The notes under the pieces were generated by a model, which saw only the letters and a program-made list of their open reading frames with translations, had not been told where the DNA came from and did not search any database. A DNA stretch of 39,691 bases. Origin: Bacillota bacterium (GTDB lineage: Bacteria > Bacillota > Dethiobacteria > DTU022 > UBA8154). The translations under genes were made by a program, and so were the position numbers. Below, one piece after another: positions 18,887 to 28,304 of this stretch; position 1 is the first letter of the stretch; every line of letters starts with the position of its first letter. The DNA is taken from the NCBI GenBank assembly GCA_012518675.1, contig JAAYRR010000095.1, positions 1-39,691 on the forward strand, in the 5' to 3' direction.

Positions 18887-19036
18887 GGCAACAGCTTTTT
18901 CTTCGGAAGCGATCTGTTCTTCCATTTCTATAATTTTCACCAGTATCTCTGTTTTTTCTGCGCCGCTGGTTAGAATTAACTGACGCAAAAGATCTTCCCG
19001 CAGGCCGCGTAAGCCTGTTAACAGTGGTGTAGTCAT
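18869..19036 (-). CDS. Small (55 aa) helical hypothetical protein
   Basis: Reverse strand ATG at 19036 preceded by AAAGGGGGGGG: MTTPLLTGLRGLREDLLRQLILTSGAEKTEILVKIIEMEEQIASEEKAVATRIGE*. Below the track's length cut-off. Confidence 0.55.
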   Translation of the reverse strand: MTTPLLTGLRGLREDLLRQLILTSGAEKTEILVKIIEMEEQIASEEKAVATRIGE

Positions 19037-19164
19037 AATTCCCCCCCCTTTATAGCTTTCTTTCCCCTAATAGGCTGGTGGTGCAGTGCTTTTGTTGACC
19101 TGATGGTCTTTATTCTTTTCCAAATGGTATAAAAATATGCGGAGTTATGCCAACAAAAAGAGAT

Positions 19165-19383
19165 ATGAGAATTATTTATACTAATCACCGCCGGTGGCGG
19201 CAACCAAAAGTAATGGGCGGGGCCGACGCAACCATGTAATACAACGCTGTTATTGCTTCCCCAAAGATCATAATAAACAAACTGCCCGTGGAAATGCAGC
19301 AGTATGGGGTAATCCAGAGCATAGGGTCCGCTGTGGATAAAACAGCGGAAGATTTGCCGGACGGGTTAACCGCCGGGCGGTAA
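19165..19383 (+). pseudogene. Possible interrupted small ORF (in-frame TAA at 19237)
   Basis: Same frame reads MRIIYTNHRRWRQPKVMGGADATM*YNAVIASPKIIINKLPVEMQQYGVIQSIGSAVDKTAEDLPDGLTAGR*. Confidence 0.3.
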
Positions 19384-19402
19384 CTATGCTTTCTTGGCAA
19401 CA

Positions 19403-19440
19403 AAAAACTTCACCCGGGATGATAAACAGGTGAAGTTTTT
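19403..19440. terminator. Bidirectional terminator downstream of HU
   Basis: AAAAACTTCACC ... GGTGAAGTTTTT perfect 12-bp stem with T-runs on both strands. Confidence 0.85.
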
Positions 19441-19472
19441 AAAAATAACTTTAAAAAGAAACTCAGTCAAAA

Positions 19473-19790
19473 TTATTGAGAGGCGGGGTCATTGTTTTCG
19501 GGGGGATTCAGTTTATCTTTTAAACCTTTGCCGGCCCGGAAAACCGGGACGGTGCTGGCAGGAATAATGATTTTTTCAGTGGTTCCCGGTTTTCTGCCTT
19601 CCCTGCTTTCACGTCTTCTGGTCTGGAATGTACCAAAACCAACCAGTTGGACCTTGTTTCCTGCCACAAGTATTTCTTCAACTGAAGCTATGAAGGTGTT
19701 AACGAATTCTGCAGCTTGTTTCTGGGTGGTACCGATTTTTTGGGCGATTATTTTTGCCAGCTCAACCTTACCAATAGTTTCCATAGCCAA
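19473..19790 (-). CDS. HU family DNA-binding protein
   Basis: KVELAKIIAQKIGTTQKQAAEFVNTFIASVEEILVAGNKVQLVGFGTFQTRRRESREGRKPGT. Confidence 0.95.
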   Translation of the reverse strand: MAMETIGKVELAKIIAQKIGTTQKQAAEFVNTFIASVEEILVAGNKVQLVGFGTFQTRRRESREGRKPGTTEKIIIPASTVPVFRAGKGLKDKLNPPENNDPASQ

Positions 19791-20033
19791 TCTCCTTTCC
19801 TTTACTCCTTATTATTGACTACAATTTTTCCTGTTACCTGTTTTAAAGATCAACAGTTGTTTAAAGTATGCCCGGGAGCCTGAAAGTCTTTACACTAATT
19901 TTCCACAAATCAACATAAATTATTTCAGGAAACCCGCAAACAACGTTCCCTTCGCAATTTCTTCGACAAAAGTCAAGAATTCCCTGCATTTCTTCTGTTA
20001 AAACTTATTTTTTCCAATGTTATTTTCGGGAAC

Positions 20034-20804
20034 CTAAGAACCTTTCAGATGATAGCCGGCATCAACGAAAATTGTTTCTCCGGTAATGCCGCGGGCCAGA
20101 TCGCTGCACAGGAAAAGGGCGGCGTCGCCTACCTCGCGGCCGGCAATGTTTTGCTGCAGCGGTGCGTTTGCGCGGACATGGCCCAGGAAATCTGTGAAAC
20201 CCTTGATGCCGCGGGCGGAGAGGGTGTTTACCGGGCCGGGGGAAAGGGCATTGACGCGGATCCCCTTTGCCCCCAAATCGTAAGCCAGGTAGCGCACAGC
20301 TGATTCCAGGGCAGCCTTGGCCACCCCCATCACGTTGTAATGGGGAACCGCCCGCTGGCTGCCAAGATATGTCAGGGTGACGATGCTTCCCCCCTCTTTC
20401 ATTAAGGGGAGCGCCGGGCGGGTAACGGCCAGCAGGGAATAGGCGCTTATTTCCAGGGCAGTCTGGAAGCCCCGGCGGGAGGTGTCTACAAATTTGCCGG
20501 CAAGATCTTCTTTTTCAGCATAGGCGATGCTGTGGACCAGAAAGTCAAGCCGGGGGAATTTTTCTTTAATCTTTGTATAGAGGTCTTCAATTTGCCGGTC
20601 GTCCTGCACATCACAGGGCAACAGCAGCGGCGGCTGGTGGAAGCCGGCCTCCGCGACAAGTTTTTTTAACCTTTTTTCAAAACGTTCGCCCTGGACTGTA
20701 AGGATTAACTGGGCCCGGGCGTCTGCCAGGGCTTTGCTTATGTGCCAGGCCAGGCTGTGTTGGTTGGCGACGCCTAAAACAAGGCCCACTTTACCGTCAA
20801 GCAT
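20034..20804 (-). CDS. fabI: Enoyl-ACP reductase (NADH), FabI type
   Basis: MLDGKVGLVLGVANQHSLAWHISKALADARAQLILT; LDFLVHSIAYA; YNVMGVAKAALESAVRYLAYDLGAKGIRVNALSPGPVNTLSARGI. Confidence 0.94.
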   Translation of the reverse strand: MLDGKVGLVLGVANQHSLAWHISKALADARAQLILTVQGERFEKRLKKLVAEAGFHQPPLLLPCDVQDDRQIEDLYTKIKEKFPRLDFLVHSIAYAEKEDLAGKFVDTSRRGFQTALEISAYSLLAVTRPALPLMKEGGSIVTLTYLGSQRAVPHYNVMGVAKAALESAVRYLAYDLGAKGIRVNALSPGPVNTLSARGIKGFTDFLGHVRANAPLQQNIAGREVGDAALFLCSDLARGITGETIFVDAGYHLKGS

Positions 20805-21059
20805 GTGTGGTCACTTCCTTTATTATTTTTAACCCCCTGCATATCCTGGCAGTTAATACTTTTTTTGCCAAGCAGGCGCTTTTATTTAGAAGTATAGCAC
20901 GCGGTGCGTATTTTGCAAGTATTTGCAGCGTTATATGTAGTTATGCTTTGATTAGGCCCGGAAAAGAGCTATCGGTAGTGGTATTTGATTTCGGAATGGG
21001 GAAAAGCTAAGAGCAAACACACGGTTATGGGAATTCATTTTATCGCAGGGGGCTGTTGT

Positions 21060-22235
21060 ATGTCTGGCAAGTCTTTAAAGGAAAAAAAAGAGGAAAAAGT
21101 TTATCCCCGGCCCGTCAGCGGGGAAAAACGGGTCTACATGTCCGGGAATGAAGTTGTTGCCTGGGCGGCGCTGGCCTGTGGTGCGGAGTTTTTATGTGGT
21201 TATCCCATTACACCGCAGAATGAAATTATGCATTTCTGGTCCCGCCTGGCACCCCGTTACGGACGTAAATTTCTGCAGACAGAGGATGAACTTTCAGCAG
21301 GGTTTGCTGCCCTGGGCGGGATTATGGCCGGGGCCCGCTGTTTTTCAGCCACTGCCGGGCCGGGCACCGTGCTTTTTCAGGAGCCCCTGGCTATGGCAGA
21401 AATGATGCGCCTGCCCCTGGTACTGGTAGTCCAGCAAAGAGGAGGGCCTTCCACAGCCACGGTGGTCTATTCACAGCAGGAGGTATTTCTAACATCCTTT
21501 GGGGGCAACGGTGAAGGTCTGCGCGTTGTCTATGCCCCGGGCAGCCACCAGGAAATGTACGACTACACTATCAAGGCCTTTACAACAGCCTGGCAGTACC
21601 GCTTTCCAACCCTGGTCCTGGGGGACGGCTACCAGGCGCAGATGAAAGAAGCGCTGACTATATATGATCCCCCGGCCCGGGGGCTGGAGGCGGCGCCTGC
21701 CTTTCCCTTGGTTGGCGCGGCAGGTCTTCCCGGGGTGGATCGGGAACCGGCCCATTGGCGCAATACCTTTTCAGTGGAGGAAGAGCTGTTCGACGCGCTG
21801 CAACCGCTGATTATTGACTACTATTCGGCTGTTCCTTTTTTAACGGAAAAGGAAACAGGGTTTTTGGAAGGGGCAGCATTGGTTGTTGTCGCCCATGGGA
21901 TTGTCGGCCGGGCGGCGCGTGCCGCGGTGGGTGAACTGAGGGAAAAAGGTTTCCCCGTCGGGTTTTTCCGCCCGTTGACCCTGCGTCCCTTTCCGGACGA
22001 GGATTTAAGGAAAATTACAGCTGCCGGTCCCCGCCTTTTAGTCGTGGAATCGGCCTGGGGGCAGCTGAATAAATTAGTGCGCATGGCCCTGGGCGGGACT
22101 GGGGCGGGAAGGGCGGAAATTTATACATATTTGCGGCCCGGCCTGGGGATTACCGCTGCAGAAATTGTACAGGAGGCGGAAAATATTTTCAGGGGTTATG
22201 CAGAACAAGAAGCAGGTGAGGGGAACAATGTCTGA
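21060..22235 (+). CDS. 2-oxoacid:ferredoxin oxidoreductase alpha subunit (KorA/VorB-like)
   Basis: GNEVVAWAALACGAEFLCGYPITPQNEIMHFWSR...AGARCFSATAGPGTVLFQEPLAMAEMMRLPLVLVVQQRGGPST. Start placed at MSGKSLKEK (21060). Confidence 0.9.
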   Translation: MSGKSLKEKKEEKVYPRPVSGEKRVYMSGNEVVAWAALACGAEFLCGYPITPQNEIMHFWSRLAPRYGRKFLQTEDELSAGFAALGGIMAGARCFSATAGPGTVLFQEPLAMAEMMRLPLVLVVQQRGGPSTATVVYSQQEVFLTSFGGNGEGLRVVYAPGSHQEMYDYTIKAFTTAWQYRFPTLVLGDGYQAQMKEALTIYDPPARGLEAAPAFPLVGAAGLPGVDREPAHWRNTFSVEEELFDALQPLIIDYYSAVPFLTEKETGFLEGAALVVVAHGIVGRAARAAVGELREKGFPVGFFRPLTLRPFPDEDLRKITAAGPRLLVVESAWGQLNKLVRMALGGTGAGRAEIYTYLRPGLGITAAEIVQEAENIFRGYAEQEAGEGNNV

Positions 22236-23016
22236 AATTTCGATGCCGCTTTGCTGGCGCCGTGAAACAAAACCGCATCAGTTTTGTCCCGGCTGTGGCC
22301 ATGGCTTAATCTTGAAGGCTTTGGGCATGGCTGTCGATCGCCTGCAGATTGCCGACAAAGTGCTTTTTGGGTGTGACATCGGCTGTTCGCTGCTGGCCTG
22401 GGACTTTTTTAACCTGGATACGGTACGGACCCACCATGGCCGCACCGTGCCCTTAATTGTCGGTGCAAAAAGGGTGCGCCCGGAACTGGTGGGTATTGCC
22501 TATATGGGTGACGGCGGCGCCTATGCCATCGGTGCACAGCATCTGGTTAACGCCACGATGCGCAACGATAAGGTGATGGTGGTGATTGTCAACAATACCA
22601 CCTATGCGATGACCGGCGGGCAGTTGGCCCCTACAACTTTGCCCGGGCAAAAGACGGAAACCTCACCGGCGGGCCGCCGGACCGAACGGGAAGGCTTTCC
22701 CCTGCGCGGTCCGGAGATGCTGGCTGCAATTGCCCCCCCGGGGTCTTATGTGGCACGCGGTTCGGTTTCCCGGGTGCGGCGTTTGGCCCGCCTGTTGGAA
22801 AAAGGCTTGGAAAACCAGCTTCAGGGCCGGGGCATTTCTGTGGTGGAAGCCCTTTCCACCTGCCCGACCAACTGGCGAACTAACGCTGAAGATACCTGGA
22901 AATTTCTCGAAAAAGAGATGACCGATTACTTTCCACTGGGGGAATTTGTTTCCCCGCACGACCGTGCGGGCGGCGCACCAAAAGTAAATGGCAACAGCCG
23001 GAAGGGTGGAGGTTAA
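22228..23016 (+). CDS. 2-oxoacid:ferredoxin oxidoreductase beta subunit (TPP-binding)
   Basis: FCPGCGHGLILKALG...FGCDIGCSLLAWDFFNLDTVRTHHGRTVPLIVGAKRVRP...AYMGDGGAYAIGAQHLVNATMRNDKVMVVIVNNTTYAMTGGQLAPTT. Overlaps the alpha stop. Confidence 0.93.
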   Translation: MSEISMPLCWRRETKPHQFCPGCGHGLILKALGMAVDRLQIADKVLFGCDIGCSLLAWDFFNLDTVRTHHGRTVPLIVGAKRVRPELVGIAYMGDGGAYAIGAQHLVNATMRNDKVMVVIVNNTTYAMTGGQLAPTTLPGQKTETSPAGRRTEREGFPLRGPEMLAAIAPPGSYVARGSVSRVRRLARLLEKGLENQLQGRGISVVEALSTCPTNWRTNAEDTWKFLEKEMTDYFPLGEFVSPHDRAGGAPKVNGNSRKGGG

Positions 23017-23685
23017 ATGGCTCTGGAAAAACGTATAGCCCTGGGCGGCGAAGGCGGCCAGGGTGTGCAGTCGGCAGCCGACATCCTGGCACAGGCAGCT
23101 TTTGAGGAAGGCCGGGAGGTACTCTATATACCCAACTTTGGCATTGAACAAAGGGGCGGGGTTTCCTTGGCCTTTGTCCAGATCGGGGAAAAACCGATCG
23201 GCTCCCCCAAATTTAAACAAGCAGACCTAATTGTTGCCCTCAGTGTGCGTTCCCTGGAAAGGTTGGAGCCCTACACAGGGGCGGAAAGTACCATTCTTTA
23301 TGACAGCTCCCTGTTGGCCCCGCCAGAGGTGGCAGATGCAGTCGTCGGCCGGCAGGTTTACAACACCCACGCGCCGGAGGCTTTTGCCGAAAGGCAACTT
23401 ACAGATCAGAAACAAGCGATCCCGGAGATTACAACCGGAGTAAAGCATATGTTGGGGCTGCCTGCCGGTGAAATTGCCCAAAACCAACTTCATCCCCGGG
23501 TATCCAACATTGTTATTTTAGGCGCCCTGGCCCGTCTGACAGAGGCGGTGCAGCTAAACAGCCTGGAAAAAGCATTGCTGAAACGGTTGGCAAGCAAGCT
23601 AGAGCGTGATCCTGCTTTAAAACCTTTAAATTTAAAGGCCCTCCGGCTGGGCTGGGAAACCCTGCACCAACAGGTATCCGTTTAA
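23017..23685 (+). CDS. 2-oxoacid:ferredoxin oxidoreductase gamma subunit
   Basis: ALGGEGGQGVQSAADILAQAAFEEGREVLYIPNFGIEQRGGVSLAFVQIGEKPIGSPKFKQADLIVAL. Confidence 0.92.
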   Translation: MALEKRIALGGEGGQGVQSAADILAQAAFEEGREVLYIPNFGIEQRGGVSLAFVQIGEKPIGSPKFKQADLIVALSVRSLERLEPYTGAESTILYDSSLLAPPEVADAVVGRQVYNTHAPEAFAERQLTDQKQAIPEITTGVKHMLGLPAGEIAQNQLHPRVSNIVILGALARLTEAVQLNSLEKALLKRLASKLERDPALKPLNLKALRLGWETLHQQVSV

Positions 23686-23692
23686 AACGGGG

Positions 23693-23726
23693 TGACACGG
23701 GGACGGTTTGGAGTGACCCCCTTACA
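23693..23726 (+). repeat. REP/RAYT-associated-like palindromic element, copy B (3'-truncated)
   Basis: GGTGACACGGGGACGGTTTGGAGTGACCCCCTTA; 24 nt identical to copy A (16656-16679, opposite strand). Second partial GGGGACGGTT at 23740-23749. Confidence 0.7.
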
Positions 23727-23936
23727 GTATACACTCTGGGGACGGTTAAAACCCCCGCTTTTTAAGCTATTAATTTGTGTTGTATATAGTCTTTAGGGGA
23801 CAGTCCCCCAAGGGATTTTTGCGGGATTTTGTGCTAACGCCTGGACAGCTAAGTCCGACTTTTCCAGTGGTCTTAGAAACATTTTCCTGTCACTGCAGCA
23901 ATTAAAAACAGGTTTTAATTAAAAGGGGGGGTTGTT

Positions 23937-24185
23937 TTGGGTAAAACATTTACAAAAGTAAAATGGGAGGGGCCTAAGGGTATCTTTATCATTTCACCCG
24001 ACCTTTGCAAGGGATGCGGCCTCTGCATTGAAAAGTGTCCTTCCCAGGTAATTGACTGGGCTATGGAAACAGGTGTTTATGGCACCTTTGTTGTCGAGGC
24101 CAAACGCATAGACCGTTGCACCGCCTGTAAAATTTGTGCCCTGGTCTGCCCTGACGCCGCCATCGACATTGAAAAAAAGAATTGA
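23937..24185 (+). CDS. 4Fe-4S ferredoxin (2 clusters), probable KorD-like subunit
   Basis: CKGCGLCIEKCP and CTACKICALVCP motifs; TTG start after AAAAGGGGGGG. Confidence 0.93.
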   Translation: MGKTFTKVKWEGPKGIFIISPDLCKGCGLCIEKCPSQVIDWAMETGVYGTFVVEAKRIDRCTACKICALVCPDAAIDIEKKN

Positions 24186-24562
24186 TGCTGAAATATGCAG
24201 GGCTACTAACACAAAAGCCTCAGTGTTAAACCTGCAGGGAAAACAGGCTGGAAAAATCCAAGGGGGCCGGTGGCCGGTGTTCTTGTTTTTTTCTAACAGT
24301 TGGTAAGGTTTCCGGCAGATCTTCAACCTAAAAAAAGGGTGCCGGGGTGCCCGGATTTAATTTTTGAATAAATAATAACCTCTTTAACAACCTTTCTGCC
24401 GGACTATTTTTTGGACAGGCTTTACCTCTTGCCGGGATTATAATTTTTATTTTGAAAAAAGCCTTGCTTTCAGCAGGAGTTTTAAAGATAAAGGCGAATT
24501 ATATAGTGACGCTTGTAACACATTATTAATTTTTGTAACACACGGAGGTGCAAGGCAGGATT

Positions 24563-25177
24563 ATGTACATGAATGAAACCTTATGGGAAAAGGCGGTTGA
24601 CTTTCACGGCCACACTTGCATGGGTCTTGTTTTTGGTTATCGTGTGGTAGAGGCGGCCTGGCGGGTTTTTGGTGAACGGGATGTAGACGAACAATATGTG
24701 GCCATTGTAGAAAACGACAACTGTTCTATTGATGCTATTCAGGTTTTGTTGAGCTGCACATTGGGCAAGGGTAATCTGATTTATAAGGATTACGGTAAAC
24801 CCGCCTATACGTTTATCCGCCGCAAGGACAATAAAGCGATCCGGGTTACTTTGCTCGACCCGCCGGATGAAAACCGCGATATAATCAGGGCCTTGCGTGA
24901 AAAGGTGGATGCGGGCCAGGCTTCAGAAACAGAAAAAGAACTGCTTAAAACAAAAAGTGAAGAACAAATTGCCGCTTACCGTTCCAGGCCTTTGGAGGAG
25001 ATCTGTAAGGTTCAGGAGGTTGATGCTGAAATCCCGGAAAGGGCACGGCTTTTTTCTTCTGTAATCTGTACTTCTTGTGGGGAAAAAGTAATGGAACCCC
25101 GGGCACGCCTGCAGAATGGCCAAATTGTCTGCATTCCTTGTTCCTTGGCCTACACCCGCGGTTGGGGAACAGCATAG
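24563..25177 (+). CDS. FmdE family protein with C-terminal zinc-ribbon
   Basis: DFHGHTCMGLVFGYRVVEAAWRVFG...AIVENDNCSIDAIQVLLSCTLGKGNLIYKDYGKPAYTF plus CTSCGEKV...CIPC; RBS GGAGGTG upstream. Confidence 0.9.
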   Translation: MYMNETLWEKAVDFHGHTCMGLVFGYRVVEAAWRVFGERDVDEQYVAIVENDNCSIDAIQVLLSCTLGKGNLIYKDYGKPAYTFIRRKDNKAIRVTLLDPPDENRDIIRALREKVDAGQASETEKELLKTKSEEQIAAYRSRPLEEICKVQEVDAEIPERARLFSSVICTSCGEKVMEPRARLQNGQIVCIPCSLAYTRGWGTA

Positions 25178-25747
25178 GCCAAGCGATGCGGCTGTTTGTC
25201 CGGTTTGTTTTCTTAAGCGCGTTAATTTCGCCGGGTTTAACTCCGGCCCATACGTAAATAACTCTTTTCCGGAAGGGTAGGCTTGGATACAACAGGTTTA
25301 AAAAAATGCCAGGGGAAAGAAACCACATCTCCTTTTTTTCCCGGTAAGGCTTCATGGCAGGCAAGGCCCGGCAGGGCTGAAGGAAAAATATTTGCTTGGG
25401 ACCGTTCCCGGGGCTTTGCCTGTTGCACAGGGGCCTAAAAGGTTAAGATTTTAAAGGCGGGGTCTCAGTTGCTTTTATCCAGGGCGTTATTTTTTTGGAC
25501 GTCCTGTGCTACTAAACCGAATTAAATAACACTGGGCGGGGCGGCCCTGCCCCCTGATCGCTTTTAAAGTAGTTATAAGACCTGCCCCGGCAGGCATTCT
25601 TCAATGACGCTAAAATCCTGCAGTTTTACCCGTGGGGAAGATGCTAAGGTAGCAGGTTTACAGGTGTTTGCATATATTGAAGGCATGCCGTTTAGTTTTC
25701 TAAAACAGGGTTCTTACCTTCTCATTTTAGAGGGTTTACTAATATGT

Positions 25748-25773
25748 TCCGGCAGGCTGTCCAACCTGCCGGA
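25748..25773. terminator. Stem-loop downstream of purC (minus strand)
   Basis: TCCGGCAGG-ctgtccaa-CCTGCCGGA, 9-bp perfect stem; lacks a strong U-tract. Confidence 0.45.
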
Positions 25774-25799
25774 CACCCTCCTTTTTAACCAGCCGGTTG

Positions 25800-26474
25800 C
25801 TATTTTAGAACCTGGTTGCAAAGTTCTTGCGACGTAAGTATTTTTCCTGCTTGTTCTACACGCATGGTGTCACCGGAAATTTCGTCAATGATAACAATTT
25901 TTCCTTCCACCTCACCAAATTCCAACTTAATATCCAACAGATCCAGCCCTTTACCCGCTAAATCTTCTTTAATCAGCGCGGTAGCCCGGCGGGTGGTCTC
26001 CTTAAGCTGGCGGACAGCCTCCGGTGTCAAGATCTTTAAGGCTGTCAGTGCATCTTCTGTAATCAGGGGATCCCCGCGTGCATCATCCTTTAGGGTGAAT
26101 TCCACCAGTGAGGGCAGGGGCACGCCTGCCTGCACATAGCTGCCATAACGGCGGATAAAGCTGCCATAGGCTTTTTCCCTGCAGATGACCTCCAGGTTGA
26201 AGGAACGGGCCTGCTTAACAAGCATACTGTTTTTTTCAGGAAAGGCCTTGAGGAAATGGGTGGGCAGGCCGGCGGTCTGCAAAAGTTTAAAAAAATAAGT
26301 GCTGAGCTGCAAAGAGGCGTTTCCCTTACCCTTTACTTCCCCCAGGACTTCGTTGGCTCCCGGATCAATCTTGCCGCCCCTGCCTGTAACAGAATCTTTA
26401 AAATAAAGGCGCAGGCGGCCGTTTTGCTGCAGGAAAACATCTTTTGTTTTACCGCTGGCGATCATTTTTGGCAA
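25800..26474 (-). CDS. purC: Phosphoribosylaminoimidazole-succinocarboxamide synthase
   Basis: ASGKTKDVF, REKAYGSFIRRYG, LLDIKLEFG, IIDEISGDTMRV. Confidence 0.93.
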   Translation of the reverse strand: MPKMIASGKTKDVFLQQNGRLRLYFKDSVTGRGGKIDPGANEVLGEVKGKGNASLQLSTYFFKLLQTAGLPTHFLKAFPEKNSMLVKQARSFNLEVICREKAYGSFIRRYGSYVQAGVPLPSLVEFTLKDDARGDPLITEDALTALKILTPEAVRQLKETTRRATALIKEDLAGKGLDLLDIKLEFGEVEGKIVIIDEISGDTMRVEQAGKILTSQELCNQVLK

Positions 26475-26690
26475 CTGTCTTACCCCTTCCCCTTAAACGG
26501 ATATAATCGTCCCCTTAAATACATAGATTTCTTTTTTTGCAACGGATTTCCTGCTGCAGCCTGTAAAAGTTTGACGGCAGTTGTAGAAATAGCTGTTACT
26601 TAAAAAGAAAAGTTTTTAAAGCCTTTTGCTTTTTAAGGGTCACCAAAGCGGCCACTGTTACCTGCACAATTTTGACCGGGCGAACACCGT

Positions 26691-26912
26691 TTACTTTTTA
26701 AACATATTCCAGATGAAGGTAGTGGCGGCTTCAATGTACCGGGCAGGGCTGTTCAGGGGAACATCCAACAGTAAAAGAACGCTTAGGGTTAGGCCCAGCA
26801 CAGTAAAAATTAAAAAAACGATCAGGTCTCTATAGCGCTCCTGCCGGTAAAGCGGGGGGGTTTCATAGGCAACGATTAACACCCCGAAAAGCAGCACGGC
26901 CATAATAGTCAT
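26691..26912 (-). CDS. Small two-TM protein at end of ger operon (germinant receptor D-subunit-like)
   Basis: MTIMAVLLFGVLIVAYETPPLYRQERYRDLIVFLIFTVLGLTLSVLLLLDVPLNSPARYIEAATTFIWNMFKK; two hydrophobic stretches, 13 nt after gerC. Confidence 0.65.
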   Translation of the reverse strand: MTIMAVLLFGVLIVAYETPPLYRQERYRDLIVFLIFTVLGLTLSVLLLLDVPLNSPARYIEAATTFIWNMFKK

Positions 26913-26925
26913 TGTTTCTCCTCTT

Positions 26926-28296
26926 TTATTTAATTTTTTTAATCGATTCGATGGCCAGGCCGGAAAGCCGGATGTGGGTTTTAATGTCCAAAGAAACCTC
27001 CAACCGGGGAAATTCTGTATCCCAGTTTCCCCTTAACCGATCCCATGTTTGTGGTAAGGAACGATGAAAGGTGGCCCCAAAACCAAAAATGTCAGTGTTA
27101 AGCTCCTGCTGGCAACGGTGTAAAACAGCCTCGCTCTCTTTTTCTATTACCGCGGCCATACGCTTTTCGATATTTTTGAGCACAGCCGGGTCTGTTTTGG
27201 GATCAAAAAACCCCTGGGCGTCTTCAATGTTTCCTTCCAGTTCAATCTTGATTTGCACATGCGGTTTTCCTTTAACCATAGAAGGGGTAACGGCGCTGTT
27301 TGCACGTATAACCTCCACACCGATCAAAGCGGGGGGGGCCATAGGGTTTTCCACCAGCAAAGGGGTGTTTTCCACTTTTCCCCGGATCCACTGCAGGCCC
27401 CTGGTTTCTGTCCGGTTCAGCCAGCCCACCAGCCGATCATCCTTAAAGGCCGCTGCGCCGTTGATTACCGGGCTTTGAATTATTTCCTTTCGCTCCAGTT
27501 CGCCCTCTAAAGGGACGGGCCTCTTGGGTATAACCTCAAAACACCCGGCTACCGGTTCGATTCCTTCACTTCCCAGCGCGATTAAAAAGTCATTAAGGTT
27601 TACATTTACTACAGTGCCCAGGCGGCGGGTGGCGTTTTGGATTAACCCCAAACCCCCTTCAGGCGGCAGGGGCACCATTTCAAATTCAGACTTTAGAAAT
27701 TCAGCGGCAGTCATGTCTTTAACAACCAAAAGGTTTGCAGTCAGACGGGGTTCCCGGTTGCGTTCAAAAAAATCAAGTATTTTTTCTACCCCCTGACGGG
27801 CTGTTTCCTCTCCAAAAATTACAAAACGGCTATGGGCACAGAATATAAACCGCGGCGAAAAAGCGGCAAAATTACACATGGCCTCCAGCATATTCCGGCC
27901 ACTGCTGCTGGCCAACCAGAAGGGTCTCTCCGGAGGGGCGGAACCTTCGCCTGTTTTGCCGGCTACAGCAAAAGGTTTGACGATTACCGCTGAGGCCAGA
28001 ATATCACCGTTTTCTTCCCGGTCAACACCCCAGGCAGTAAGAATAGCCAGATCTTCTATTTCGGTTTTGTCCCAACAACCACTGCAGCTTAAAAGCATAA
28101 ACACCAGGCTAAAGGCCAGGATCAAAACAATTTCCACCGGCCTTCTTTGCCCTCTCCGATCGTCCCCTTTGGGGTGTGTGCCCCTTGTGCTCTCTTTTGG
28201 TTTAATCTTGTTTTCAGGGCAAAGGCGTACTAATATCTTTATCCCGTTCCTTAACCATAAACCCGGCCTGGGTATGAATAATGGCAATAATTTCAC
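26926..28296 (-). CDS. gerC: Ger(x)C family spore germination lipoprotein
   Basis: LLSCSGCWDKTEIEDLAILTAWGVDREENGDILASAVIVKP; true start may be internal. Confidence 0.93.
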   Translation of the reverse strand: MKLLPLFIPRPGLWLRNGIKILVRLCPENKIKPKESTRGTHPKGDDRRGQRRPVEIVLILAFSLVFMLLSCSGCWDKTEIEDLAILTAWGVDREENGDILASAVIVKPFAVAGKTGEGSAPPERPFWLASSSGRNMLEAMCNFAAFSPRFIFCAHSRFVIFGEETARQGVEKILDFFERNREPRLTANLLVVKDMTAAEFLKSEFEMVPLPPEGGLGLIQNATRRLGTVVNVNLNDFLIALGSEGIEPVAGCFEVIPKRPVPLEGELERKEIIQSPVINGAAAFKDDRLVGWLNRTETRGLQWIRGKVENTPLLVENPMAPPALIGVEVIRANSAVTPSMVKGKPHVQIKIELEGNIEDAQGFFDPKTDPAVLKNIEKRMAAVIEKESEAVLHRCQQELNTDIFGFGATFHRSLPQTWDRLRGNWDTEFPRLEVSLDIKTHIRLSGLAIESIKKIK

Positions 28297-28304
28297 CCCT
28301 GGTT

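Noticed and set aside
22663-23220. 185-aa minus-strand ORF
   Set aside because: Antisense to the oxidoreductase beta/gamma genes.
25180-25800. Possible riboswitch or structured RNA in the gap between fmdE and purC
   Set aside because: Several GC-rich hairpins (for example GCCGGGTTTAACTCCGGC) but no match by eye to cobalamin, Moco, SAM, TPP or purine riboswitch cores; covariance search (Infernal/Rfam) would be needed.
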